Source of the DNA: DASXKD01 sp963806145
Lineage (GTDB): Bacteria > Actinomycetota > Actinomycetes > Streptosporangiales > Streptosporangiaceae
Assembly: GCA_963806145.1 (NCBI GenBank)
Contig: CAWDXD010000036.1
Span: 62,001 to 126,000 of the forward strand
Length of the DNA stretch: 64,000 nt
Direction: 5' to 3'
In this document: piece by piece, positions 49,376 to 57,390 of the stretch
Position numbering within the stretch: position 1 is the stretch's first letter
Layout: every line of letters begins with the position of its first letter
Position numbers and translations under genes: made by a program
Notes under the pieces: generated by a model
The model's database searches: none
What the model was told of the DNA's origin: nothing
Seen by the model: only the letters and a program-made list of their open reading frames with translations

Positions 49376-50380
49376 ATGGGGACTCAGTCCGGCAAGCCCG
49401 CCCAGGGTGGCGCGGGACTGGCTCTTGCCCTGCTGTCCGCGGCCGCGTTCGGCACGTCGGGGACGTTCGCCTCGGCCCTGATCGGCTCCGGCTGGAGCCC
49501 GGGCGCGGCCGTGCTCGCCCGGATGGCCGTGGCGGCACTGGTCCTCACCGCCCCCGCGGTGCTGCGGTTGCGCGGACAGTGGGGCCTGCTGCGGCGCAGC
49601 GCGGGCCGGGTGGCCGCCTACGGCCTGCTCGCGGTCGCCGCGCCCCAGTTGTGCTACTTCAACGCCGTGGCCCGGATACCGGTGGGCGTCGCGCTGCTGC
49701 TTGAGTACCTCGGCGTGGTGCTAGTGGTGGGCTGGCTGTGGCTGCGGCGCGGCCAGCGCCCGCGGCGGCTGACGATCACCGGGGGCGCTGTGGCGATCGC
49801 CGGGCTGGCCTTGGTGCTCAACCTGGCCGGCCCGGCGGGGATCAACCCGGCCGGGGTCATCTGGGCGCTGCTGGCCGCCGTGGGCCTGGCGATCTTCTTC
49901 GTGCTCTCGGCGGGCGGCGGGGAGGAGACGTTGCCGCCCCTGGTCATGGCGTGGGCGGGGATGTGCGTCGGCGCGGCCGCCCTGGCCGTGGTGACCGGGG
50001 CCGGGCTGCTGCCGATGACCGCAAGCCTTGGCGACGTCCACGTCCTCGGCCACCAGGTGAGCTGGATCGTGCCGGTACTCGGGCTGTCGCTGGTGGCCGC
50101 GGTGGTCTCCTACATCGCGGGCATCGGCGCCGCCCGCCGGCTGGGGGCCCGGCTCGCGTCGTTCATCGGCATGGCCGAGGTCCTCTTCGCGATCCTGTTC
50201 GCCTGGCTGCTGCTCGGCCAGTTGCCCACCCCGGTGCAGTTCCTGGGCGGCGGGTTCATCCTGGCCGGCGTGGTCATGGTCCGCCTCGGCGAACTGCGGG
50301 CAGACCCGCCGGCCTCCGGTGCCGTGCCACCACGGCCCCGCCAGGCCAGCCTGGCCCACTCCCAGGCCGCGGGACGCTGA
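49376..50380 (+). CDS. EamA family transporter
   Basis: 334 residues with ten helices in two EamA repeats (LALALLSAAAFGTSGTFASALI... and GVIWALLAAVGLAIFFVLSA). It is similar to RhtA-type metabolite exporters: LLEYLGVVLVVGWLWLRRGQRP and ASFIGMAEVLFAILFAWLLLGQ. ATG 49376, GGGAG upstream. Divergent from the CGNR regulator. Substrates are probably amino acids or small metabolites. Confidence 0.88.
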   Translation: MGTQSGKPAQGGAGLALALLSAAAFGTSGTFASALIGSGWSPGAAVLARMAVAALVLTAPAVLRLRGQWGLLRRSAGRVAAYGLLAVAAPQLCYFNAVARIPVGVALLLEYLGVVLVVGWLWLRRGQRPRRLTITGGAVAIAGLALVLNLAGPAGINPAGVIWALLAAVGLAIFFVLSAGGGEETLPPLVMAWAGMCVGAAALAVVTGAGLLPMTASLGDVHVLGHQVSWIVPVLGLSLVAAVVSYIAGIGAARRLGARLASFIGMAEVLFAILFAWLLLGQLPTPVQFLGGGFILAGVVMVRLGELRADPPASGAVPPRPRQASLAHSQAAGR

Positions 50381-50391
50381 TCCGAGCGCGT

Positions 50392-50574
50392 TCAGCGGGC
50401 GGCGGCGGAGGCCGCCAGCAGCGCCAGCGCCACCGTGCTGCGCCCGGCCAGGGCCACCGCGGCCACGGTGAGCAGGCAGGTGGCCTCCCGGGGTTCCAGC
50501 CGGGCGGCGAGCGGCCGCGCCGCGGCGGCCGCGAGCACGGGGATCAGCAACGGCAGGTATACCAGCAGCCGCAC
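50392..50574 (-). pseudogene. Truncated M56/BlaR1-like sensor, N-terminal fragment
   Basis: 60 residues: RLLVYLPLLIPVLAAAAARP and LAARLEPREATCLLTVAAVALA form the first helices of actinobacterial M56 peptidases, which normally have about 300 residues with HExxH. The frame stops in ASAAAR at 50392, so protease and later helices are gone. It overlaps the 3' end of blaI by 31 bases, the usual blaI-blaR1 order. Without the sensor the repressor may be uncoupled from its signal. Confidence 0.6.
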
Positions 50575-51017
50575 CCGGCTACCGCCGGTCCTGGCCGGGC
50601 GCCCTCGCCGCTGGCCAGCAGCCGGCGCAGCAGCCGCGCGTCCCGGCCGGACAGGCCGGACACGAACCTGGTCAGCACGGCGCCGTGATCCACACCCGCA
50701 TCCAGTGCCTGGCTCATCTGGCCGGCCGCCAGACTGGCCGGGTCCACCAGCGTGTAGGCGAACCCGCGCCCGGCGCGCTCGCGCGCCAGCAGGCCCTTGG
50801 CATGCAGCCGGGACACAATCGTGACCACCGTGCTGTAGGACAGCTCACCCCGCGGCCGGACAGTGAGCCGCTCGCGGACCAGGCCGGGGCTCAGCGGCGC
50901 CTCCGCCGCCCGGAACACGGCCATCACCTCGGCCTCCAGTGCCCCGGCGGGGCGCCGCAGCGACTCCGCGGGCGCCGCGGGCTCGCCGGGCAGGTGGCGG
51001 GCCGCTGCATCGTGCAC
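50544..51017 (-). CDS. blaI: BlaI/MecI-type repressor
   Basis: 157 residues from GTG 51017, with AAGGAGG upstream. The winged helix has ALEAEVMAVFRAAEAPLSP, VRERLTVRPRGELSYSTVVTIVSRLHAKGLL and ERAGRGFAYTLV. The dimerisation tail carries LTRFVSGLSGRDARLLRRLL. Family members repress beta-lactam or cell-wall genes until cleaved by an M56 sensor. Two TACA-N5-TGTA operators lie directly upstream, between this gene and uppP. Confidence 0.88.
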   Translation of the reverse strand: MHDAAARHLPGEPAAPAESLRRPAGALEAEVMAVFRAAEAPLSPGLVRERLTVRPRGELSYSTVVTIVSRLHAKGLLARERAGRGFAYTLVDPASLAAGQMSQALDAGVDHGAVLTRFVSGLSGRDARLLRRLLASGEGARPGPAVAGCGCWYTCRC

Positions 51018-51044
51018 GGGGCGCCTCCTTGCCCGATTTGCATC

Positions 51045-51080
51045 TACAAGTTCTGTAAATGTTCTACAGTGCCTGTAGAA
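51045..51080. promoter_or_regulatory. Tandem BlaI operators
   Basis: TACAAGTTCTGTA (51045-51057) and the perfect 19-base palindrome TTCTACAGTGCCTGTAGAA (51062-51080). Both have TACA-N5-TGTA, with 20 bases between equivalent positions. They match the BlaI/MecI operator style and would control both blaI and uppP. Confidence 0.75.
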
Positions 51081-51180
51081 CACCGGCGGGTCTGAGTATG
51101 CCACCCTCGCCTCGCCGGGCGCAGCGCATCCGGGATGGTCACCGGTGCGGCGGTTTCCCAGCTCACGCGAAGGGCCTGGC

Positions 51181-51795
51181 ATGACACATCTGACCTACCT
51201 GCAAGCCGCGATCGTCGGCCTGGTCCAGGGCGTTTCCGAGCTGTTCCCGATCTCCAGCCTCGGCCATGCCGTGCTCATCCCCGCGGTGATCGGAGGGCAG
51301 TGGGCGCAGAACCTGAACGTCGCCGCGGGGTCATCGCCCTGCCTGGCCTTCATCGTCGGGCTGCACGTGGCCACCGCGGCCGCCCTGCTCATCTACTTCC
51401 CGTTCGGCATCTACTGCGTCGTGGCCGGCCTGGGCAGCCTCGCCTACCTGACGCTGATCAAGGAGCGGGCCAGGGGCTCGCAGGCGCAGTGGCCATCGAC
51501 GGGGGTGCGGGAGGTCACCGGCTGGCCCGCAGCGGCGAGTGCTTCGCCTCGAGCCTGGCCAGCGCCCGCAGCGCGCCCGGGGCGAGCCTGGACAGCGCGT
51601 AGAGCACCCTGGCCTCGGCGTTCACCGGCACCACCGGCTGATCGCGCAGCACGGCACGCATCACCGCCAGGGCGACCTTCTCCGGCGGGAACCCGCGGCG
51701 GCGCAGGGCCCGGATGCTGTTCTCGCGCACCTGGTCCGCCGCGCCGGGGGCAACGCCCACATACCGGGCGGACCGGGCGATGGGCGTGCTGGTGA
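51181..51795 (+). pseudogene. uppP: uppP (bacA) with in-frame internal deletion
   Basis: The N-terminal 73 residues are undecaprenyl-diphosphatase: YLQAAIVGLVQGVSELFPIS then SLGHAVLIPAVIG, and SPCLAFIVGLHVATAAALLI. Directly after LIYF (51399) follows PFGIYCVVAGLGSLAYLTLI, the C-terminal helix of the same protein. About 180 residues between, with the remaining active-site motif (GxxxGxxRSG), are missing. The original stop is not seen; the frame runs antisense into the SDR gene to 51795. It cannot recycle undecaprenyl pyrophosphate; an intact copy should exist elsewhere in the genome. Confidence 0.7.
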
Positions 51796-52369
51796 ACCCC
51801 GGGCAGATCGCCGTCACCCCGATGCCGGCCCCGGCCAGCTCGGCGCGCAGGCACTCGCTGAGCATCCGCACCGCCGCCTTGGTGGTCGCGTACGCCGGCA
51901 GCGAGGCCGACGGCGCGAACGCGGCGGCCGAGGCGATGTTCACCAGGTGACCGCCGGTCCCCCGCTCGGCCATCTGCGCGCCGAAGAGCCGGCAGCCACG
52001 CGCCACGCCGAGCAGGTTGACGCCGACGATCCGCTGCCAGTCCTCCTCGGTGTGCGCGAGCAACGGGCCTACCACGGCGATCCCCGCGTTGTTCACCACC
52101 ACGTCGGGGACGCCCACCTCGGTGCGCACCCAGTTGGCGAACCGCTCCATCTCGGCCGCGACCGCGACATCCACCTGCCACGCGTGCGCCGCACCGGCGC
52201 GCCCGGCGATCAGCTCACTGACCGCGGTGGCGGCGGCCAGGTTCAGGTCGGCGGCGACGATCCGGGCGCCATTGGCGGCGAACCCCAGCGCGGTCGCCCG
52301 GCCGATCCCGCTCCCGGCGCCGGTCACCACGACCAGCTTGTTTCGGAACGCCTTCCCCGCATCGCTCAT
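51515..52369 (-). CDS. Short-chain dehydrogenase/reductase
   Basis: 284 residues from ATG 52369 (GGAG 9 bases upstream). TGAGSGIGRATALGF is the nucleotide loop, then VNNAGIAVVG, catalytic Ser in NIASAAAF, and YATTKAA (Tyr, Lys). CPGFTSTPIARSARY is the C-terminal substrate loop. Classical SDR, substrate unknown. A 12-base palindrome upstream is shared with the divergent CMD-type gene. Confidence 0.9.
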   Translation of the reverse strand: MSDAGKAFRNKLVVVTGAGSGIGRATALGFAANGARIVAADLNLAAATAVSELIAGRAGAAHAWQVDVAVAAEMERFANWVRTEVGVPDVVVNNAGIAVVGPLLAHTEEDWQRIVGVNLLGVARGCRLFGAQMAERGTGGHLVNIASAAAFAPSASLPAYATTKAAVRMLSECLRAELAGAGIGVTAICPGFTSTPIARSARYVGVAPGAADQVRENSIRALRRRGFPPEKVALAVMRAVLRDQPVVPVNAEARVLYALSRLAPGALRALARLEAKHSPLRASR

Positions 52370-52443
52370 GGGCATCTCCGTGGTAGCTGCCAGGCATCTT
52401 CCGTACCGCACTGCTGCGCGGGCAATTGAGAGCGGACCCTACG

Positions 52444-52457
52444 TTACTCGCGAGTAG
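52444..52457. promoter_or_regulatory. TetR-style palindrome between SDR and CMD genes
   Basis: TTACTCGCGAGTAG; the inner TACTCGCGAGTA is perfect. It is placed 75 bases before the SDR start and 59 before the CMD start. The shape is typical of TetR-family operators. No TetR gene is adjacent. Confidence 0.55.
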
Positions 52458-52515
52458 CAAAGATCACAGCGGGCGGCCAGCGTGGCAGACAGCAGACTCG
52501 GTATTCTCCCCAGGC

Positions 52516-53103
52516 GTGACGATGCCAAGAGACAGCCACGGCGGCGCGCCGCGCATCGCGCCCGCCGCGGCGCAAGGCAACCCCGAGGAACTCCAGTCGC
52601 TGCTGGACTCGCTGGGCCGGCCGCCCAGGCCAGCGGCGAACCTGTTCCTCACCCTCGCCCGCCACCCGGTGCTGCTGCGTGACTGGCTGCCGCTGGGCTC
52701 CAGGCTGCTGCTCGGCGGGACACTGCCGCCGCGGGACCGGGAACTGGTGATCCTGCGAACCGCCTGGCTGTGCGGCTGCGAGTACGAGTGGGGGCACCAT
52801 GTGCGGATCGCCGCCCGCGCCGGCCTGAGCCGTGAGGAGGTGGCCGACGTGCGCGACCCGGCGGCGGCCCGGTGGAGCGGGCACGACGCCGCGGTACTGC
52901 GCGCCGCCGGGGAACTGGTCCGCGATCACACGGTGAGCCAGGCCACCTGGGACGCACTGGCGCAGACCTACGACGACGCCGCGCTGATCGAGTTCACCAT
53001 GCTGGCCGGGCACTACGTCATGCTCGCCGGGCTGCTCAACACGGTGCGGGTCGCCCGGGACGCCGGGACCGAGGGCTTTCCCCCCGGTCCCGGCCCGGCC
53101 TGA
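52516..53103 (+). CDS. Carboxymuconolactone decarboxylase family protein
   Basis: 195 residues from GTG 52516. ANLFLTLARHPVLLRDWLPLG, then PPRDRELVILRTAWLCGCEY, EWGHHVRIAARAGLSREEV and the late helix AGHYVMLAGLLNTVRVA give the CMD/AhpD helical fold. CGCEYEWGHH matches the redox-like CxxEYxWGxH of this branch. Probably detoxification or lipid/steroid metabolism, co-regulated with the SDR. Confidence 0.85.
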   Translation: MTMPRDSHGGAPRIAPAAAQGNPEELQSLLDSLGRPPRPAANLFLTLARHPVLLRDWLPLGSRLLLGGTLPPRDRELVILRTAWLCGCEYEWGHHVRIAARAGLSREEVADVRDPAAARWSGHDAAVLRAAGELVRDHTVSQATWDALAQTYDDAALIEFTMLAGHYVMLAGLLNTVRVARDAGTEGFPPGPGPA

Positions 53104-53106
53104 GCG

Positions 53107-55149
53107 TCACCGCCGCGCGGTCGTCATTGCCAGGGTCACGCCGATGTTCGATTGCCCGGCGGTGTCGCCCACCGCGGTGCAGGAGCCGGGCACCGGGCAG
53201 GACACGCCGAACAACTCGGCCAGCACGGCGCCGGCCGGGGCCGGTACCGGCTGCAGCCGCCAGCGGGTGCCGTCCCAGGTCTCGGCGAAGGCCCCGGGGG
53301 GAGCGAAGTCGCTGGCCGCGTCGACGCCCACCGCGGTGCAGGCCGACGGTGCGGTACACGACACCGTGTTGAGCTGGTTGCGGCCCTGGGCAACGGGGTT
53401 AGGGCTGGCCTGGACCCGCCAGGCGGTGCCGTTCCACGTCTCGGCCAGCGTCAGCGGGCCGCCGGCCATGCTGAAGTAGGAGCCGACCGCGGCGCACACG
53501 CTGGCCGAGGTGCACGACACCCCGTTGAGCGCGGGGGCCTGCGCCCCGGCGGGCGCGGCCACGGGCACGTAACGCCAGATTGTGCCGTTCCAGACCTCGG
53601 TACCGTGGTCGCCGACGGCGACGCAGCCGCGCGGCGAGGTGCACGACACCCCCATCAGGTGACCGGCGCGGGCCGGGCCGGGCACCAGCCGGGCCCGCCA
53701 GCGGGTGCCATCCCAGGCCGCGGTGAACGACGCCGAACCGGCCTTGGTGAAGTACCAGCCGGTGGCGAAGCAACTGTCCGCCGCGGGGCACGACACCCCG
53801 GACAGCTGGCTGCCATGCGCGGCAGCCGGGGGGCGGGGGAACGGCTGCAGCCGCCACTGCCCGCCGCTCCACCGCTCGGCCAGTGGCAGGTCCCGCTGGC
53901 CGGCGCTGAAGTATTCGCCGACCGCGGTGCAGGTGCGCGGCGCGGAGCACGAGACGCCGGTCAAGGAAGCCGACACCGCGCCGGCCGGAACCGGGGAAGC
54001 CTGGATCCGCCAGCGGGTGCCGTCCCAGCGTTCGGTCAGCGTCGTGCTGTCCCCCGCGGTGTCCGTACCGAACCCCGCGGCGGTGCAGGCGCGGGCCGAC
54101 GCACACGACAGCCCGACCAGGCCGCTGCTGACCGACGCACCGGCCGGGCTGGGCGTGGCCTGGCGCTGCCAGCTCCGGCCGCCCCAGGCCGCGGCCGTCG
54201 CCCGGGCCAGGTGGCTGGTCGTGTCGTAGCTTCCAGCGGCCGTGCAGGCCGTTGCCGCACTGCAGGACACCGCAGCGAGTCCGGTGCCGACGGACCGGCC
54301 CGGGTTGGGGGTGGCCTGGATCCGCCAGCTCGCGCCGTTCCACCGCTCCGCCAGCGACACGGTCATGCTGGTGCCGCCGGATGCGCCCCGGCCGCCGGGT
54401 GCGCTGATCGTGGTGGCACCGACCGCGGTGCACGCGGCCGCCGCGGAACAGGACACCGCGAGGAACTCGCTGCCAGTCGATCCGGCCGGGCCGGGCGTGG
54501 CCTGGATGTGCCAGCTCGTGCCGTTCCACGCCTCGGCCAGCAGCGCCGTGCTGCCGCCGGGCGCGTCGTAGCTGCCCGCGGCGGTGCACGCGGCCGGGGA
54601 ACTGCAGGACAGCCCGCTGAGCCCCGAGCCGGGCGATCCCGCCGGGCCCGGCACGGACTGGATGCTCCAGCTCGTGCCGTTCCAGCCCGCCGCGAGCGGC
54701 ACGGAAGTCTGGGAGCTGTCGATCTCGCTGCCCGCGGCCGTGCAGGCGGCCGCCGCGGAGCACGACACCGCGAGGAGTTCGCTGGCCAGCGACCCGGCGG
54801 GAGCGGGGACGGCCTGGATGCTCCAGCTGGTGCCGTTCCACCGCTCGGCCAGCGACGCGGTGACGCCAGTGCTGCCGGTCTGGGCGCCCACCGCGGTGCA
54901 GGCATTCGCCGCGGTGCACGAGACCGCGAAGAACCCGCTCTCGGGGTGGCCCGCCGGGCTGGGCACGGCCTGGATGCTCCAGCTCGTGCCGTTCCACCGC
55001 TCCGCCAGCGGGTGGATGGGCAGCGGCCCGCCAGCGGTGCAGTCCGGCCGCGGTGAACGACGCCGAACAGGCCTTGGTGAAGTATCGCCCCGGTGGGAGG
55101 CGCTGATCCGCCACGGGCGTCCTCGAAGCAACTGTCCGCCGCGGGGCAC
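53107..55149 (-). CDS. Twelve-repeat WNGTSW protein, 5' end damaged
   Basis: 680 residues. From about residue 47 there are twelve units of about 52 residues with consensus LAERWNGTSWxIQxxPxPAGxxxxxLxxVSCxxxxxCTAVG, likely blades of one or two beta-propellers with a disulfide-capable cysteine pair in each. No signal peptide remains. Upstream, 55030-55149 contains scrambled repeat pieces in other frames (YFTKACSASFTAAG and CPAADSCF), so the true N-terminus was probably lost by repeat recombination. Related proteins are secreted. The apparent start at 55149 lies inside former repeat sequence. Confidence 0.6.
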   Translation of the reverse strand: MPRGGQLLRGRPWRISASHRGDTSPRPVRRRSPRPDCTAGGPLPIHPLAERWNGTSWSIQAVPSPAGHPESGFFAVSCTAANACTAVGAQTGSTGVTASLAERWNGTSWSIQAVPAPAGSLASELLAVSCSAAAACTAAGSEIDSSQTSVPLAAGWNGTSWSIQSVPGPAGSPGSGLSGLSCSSPAACTAAGSYDAPGGSTALLAEAWNGTSWHIQATPGPAGSTGSEFLAVSCSAAAACTAVGATTISAPGGRGASGGTSMTVSLAERWNGASWRIQATPNPGRSVGTGLAAVSCSAATACTAAGSYDTTSHLARATAAAWGGRSWQRQATPSPAGASVSSGLVGLSCASARACTAAGFGTDTAGDSTTLTERWDGTRWRIQASPVPAGAVSASLTGVSCSAPRTCTAVGEYFSAGQRDLPLAERWSGGQWRLQPFPRPPAAAHGSQLSGVSCPAADSCFATGWYFTKAGSASFTAAWDGTRWRARLVPGPARAGHLMGVSCTSPRGCVAVGDHGTEVWNGTIWRYVPVAAPAGAQAPALNGVSCTSASVCAAVGSYFSMAGGPLTLAETWNGTAWRVQASPNPVAQGRNQLNTVSCTAPSACTAVGVDAASDFAPPGAFAETWDGTRWRLQPVPAPAGAVLAELFGVSCPVPGSCTAVGDTAGQSNIGVTLAMTTARR

Positions 55150-55260
55150 GTCTCCTCAACCCGTTCGTCACTATGACGCCGCAGCGGGCCGCGAGGTTAG
55201 CCGGAGTTAGCGGCCTGTGAATTACCCTCTTGCCAGCGCCCTCGGACCGGTGCACCCTTA

Positions 55261-55596
55261 ATGCCCATGGTCCGGTGGATTGTGCTCGCACTCGGTGCCG
55301 CCCTACTGGGCCGGGGGAACCTGCTCCTGTCCGGGCTGATCTTCGCCGCCGGCGCCGGCGTGAGCTACGTGGTGTCGCTGCGACTTCATCCCCGGCGGGT
55401 GTGCCGGGCGTGCGGGGGAACAGGGCGGCACCAGGGGGCGATGTTCTGGTGGGGGGATCGAGCGTGCACCAGCTGCGGCGGGAGCCCACGGCACCGCAGG
55501 TGGGGCGTTCAGGCGCTGTACGGGGCCCCTGGGCAGCGCACCCGGGCCGAGCAGGCGGCGAAGGACGCCGGGCGGCGGCGGGGCGCGCCGCGATAG
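55261..55596 (+). CDS. Small membrane protein with DnaJ-like zinc motif
   Basis: 111 residues, ATG 55261. Two N-terminal helices (VRWIVLALGAALLG, LLLSGLIFAAGAGVSYVVSL), then a cytoplasmic CRACGGTGRHQG...CTSCGG with two CxxC pairs like half a DnaJ zinc centre, and a basic tail. Divergent from the WNGT-repeat gene. Function is unknown. Confidence 0.6.
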   Translation: MPMVRWIVLALGAALLGRGNLLLSGLIFAAGAGVSYVVSLRLHPRRVCRACGGTGRHQGAMFWWGDRACTSCGGSPRHRRWGVQALYGAPGQRTRAEQAAKDAGRRRGAPR

Positions 55597-55628
55597 AGCG
55601 TGTGCTCCGATAGCCCCACGGAGGTAAG

Positions 55629-56453
55629 TTGCGCGCCGAGCCCGCCGCCCTGCCCGGCCTCAGGGCCGCCAGAACGTTGTACGCGGCCTTGTACGGCGAG
55701 TTCGTGCCGCATCCGCGGCCGGATGGCGGGGATGCGGCACGAGAGGACGCGTACAGCCTGTTCTACGCAAGGTCGGCGGCGCTGGGATGGCTCACCCCGG
55801 CGAGGGAGGGCGCCCGGGGCGGGTTGTGGGGGATGAACGACGCGGCGGCGGGCCAGGACCCGGGGCCGCAGCCGTCCCTTGCCGCCTATTTCCAGGTCAC
55901 GCTCACCGAGCCCGCCGGGGGGAAGTTGCTCCCGGTCCATCCGTTCCTGGCCTGCGCGGGCGACGTGGTGGCACGCCTGGGCACGCTGCGGCTGGCGGCG
56001 GTCAAGGTGCTGCTGCCCGAGCACGACGCCGATGCCGACGCGCGCCTGGCCTCGCCATCGGGCATGCCAGCGTCACGGGCCCTGCTGGATGCCCTCAACT
56101 GGTTCGGCGACAGTGATCCACGGCGGCAGGTACCGGCCCGGATCACGCTGGACGGCCTGGCCGATCCCTCGATCCGCGCGGCGGCGCCGGCGATCGGCCG
56201 GTGGGTGCGCGAAATCAGCCAGGAGGTTTTCGACTGCGAGTCGTGGTCAGAAGACGATCCTCTGGTCCTGCCGCCCGCCACCACCTTCGAGGGGGGCCCG
56301 GATGGCGGCCACCACCGGGTCAGCTTCCGCGGCACGCTGGCCGAGTGGTCGCTGGATGCCCTGGGATGGCTGGCCGCCTTCCTCGCTGACGTGAGCGCCA
56401 GGCATGGCGTGCGCACCCCGCTGATACTGACGGCCGACCGGTCCGCGGGCTGA
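55629..56453 (+). CDS. Protein of unknown function
   Basis: 274 residues from TTG 55629 with GGAGGT upstream. No membrane segment. Contains LYAALYGEFVPHPRPDGGD, FYARSAALGWLTPA, LPVHPFLACAGDVVARLGTL and ALGWLAAFLADVSARHGVR. No family is recognised. The stop is directly followed by the phosphoesterase gene, so the two may be co-expressed. Confidence 0.5.
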   Translation: MRAEPAALPGLRAARTLYAALYGEFVPHPRPDGGDAAREDAYSLFYARSAALGWLTPAREGARGGLWGMNDAAAGQDPGPQPSLAAYFQVTLTEPAGGKLLPVHPFLACAGDVVARLGTLRLAAVKVLLPEHDADADARLASPSGMPASRALLDALNWFGDSDPRRQVPARITLDGLADPSIRAAAPAIGRWVREISQEVFDCESWSEDDPLVLPPATTFEGGPDGGHHRVSFRGTLAEWSLDALGWLAAFLADVSARHGVRTPLILTADRSAG

Positions 56454-56454
56454 C

Positions 56455-56970
56455 GTGGCGCAGTCCCGCTTCGTCGTGCAGCTTCACGACGCGACCACGC
56501 TGCACTTCGACCTGCGAATCCAGGCCGGCCCGGTGCTGCGCTCGTGGGCCGTGCCCAAGGGGCCGTCACTCGACCCGGCGGTCCGGCGGCTGGCCGTGCC
56601 GGTCGAGGATCACTCGCTGGAGGCCGGTGAGTTCGAGGGCGTGTATCCCGATGCCCGGCGCGGCACCGGTGCGGTGATCATCTGGGATGAGGGCCCGGCC
56701 ACCATCACCAGGGACGAGCCGGGGCACCTGTCGTTCGTGGCGCACGGCAGCAAGCTGGCCGGCGGGTTCGCGCTGATCCGCACCGGGCCACGGCGCTGGG
56801 TGCTGGTCAAGGTCCGTGACGAGCACGCGCGGGAAGGCTCGGACATCGCCGCCGAGCGCCCCGCGAGCGTGCGCAGCGGCCGCACCTGGCAGGACCTGGC
56901 CCGCGGGCAGGCCGGCGGACCCGGCACGGATCCGCCCGGTGCGGACCGGGCCGGGACGCCGCCCGGATAG
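56455..56970 (+). CDS. Stand-alone LigD-type 3'-phosphoesterase
   Basis: 171 residues from GTG 56455. RFVVQLHDATTLHFDLRI carries the metal/active-site H11, H17 and D19. WAVPKGPS, VPVEDH (H53), YPDARRGTGAVIIWDEG and WVLVKVRDEHAREG complete the PE domain. Normally this domain is part of LigD in non-homologous end joining, where it trims 3' ribonucleotides and phosphates. Here it stands alone and close to the SOS mutasome genes. Confidence 0.88.
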   Translation: MAQSRFVVQLHDATTLHFDLRIQAGPVLRSWAVPKGPSLDPAVRRLAVPVEDHSLEAGEFEGVYPDARRGTGAVIIWDEGPATITRDEPGHLSFVAHGSKLAGGFALIRTGPRRWVLVKVRDEHAREGSDIAAERPASVRSGRTWQDLARGQAGGPGTDPPGADRAGTPPG

Positions 56971-57069
56971 GGTCGCCACGCGTGCCTGGCTGGCAGCCTG
57001 CCCATTCCTTCCCCGGGCACCGGGTTTCACCCATGCCCGCGCCGCGGCCGCGGCCGTACAGTGTGTGCC

Positions 57070-57390
57070 ATGGCGGGCGAGGTGGTGCCGCGTGAGAGCG
57101 GCGATGAGCGGCTGCCGGCGCGCGAGTTGCGCGCGTCGCACGAGGACAGGGACCGGGTCGTCGAACTGCTCCGGATGGCCGCGGGTGACGGGCGGCTGAG
57201 CGCCGATGAGCTTGACCAGCGGCTCGAGGTGGCGTTGACCGCGGACCTTCTGGCAGTGGCTGCTGCGCCGCCCGAAGCCGCGCCCTGCGCTCCCCTCCCG
57301 CTGATCTCGCGGACGGGGTTCAGCGGAAGTCGCGGCTGGGGGCAGCGGCGGCCACCCGCATCCGCCGCAGCCGGGTGGCGAGCAGGCTGA
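57070..57390 (+). CDS. DUF1707 protein with aberrant C-terminus
   Basis: 106 residues from ATG 57070 (GTG 57061 also in frame). LRASHEDRDRVVELLRMAAGDGRLSADELDQRLEVALTA is the DUF1707 SHOCT-like module. The usual YTARTYGELxALxxDLP ending is missing or altered (DLLAVAAAPPEAAP), and the last 24 codons are antisense to the dnaE2 3' end. TACAGT at 57057-57062 lies seven bases before the ATG and could be a -10 for a leaderless transcript. Confidence 0.55.
   Translation: MAGEVVPRESGDERLPARELRASHEDRDRVVELLRMAAGDGRLSADELDQRLEVALTADLLAVAAAPPEAAPCAPLPLISRTGFSGSRGWGQRRPPASAAAGWRAG

Noticed and set aside
53152..55056. Repetitive plus-strand frame opposite the WNGT-repeat gene
   Set aside because: Its repetition is only the reflection of the real repeats. 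Composition is implausible for a protein.
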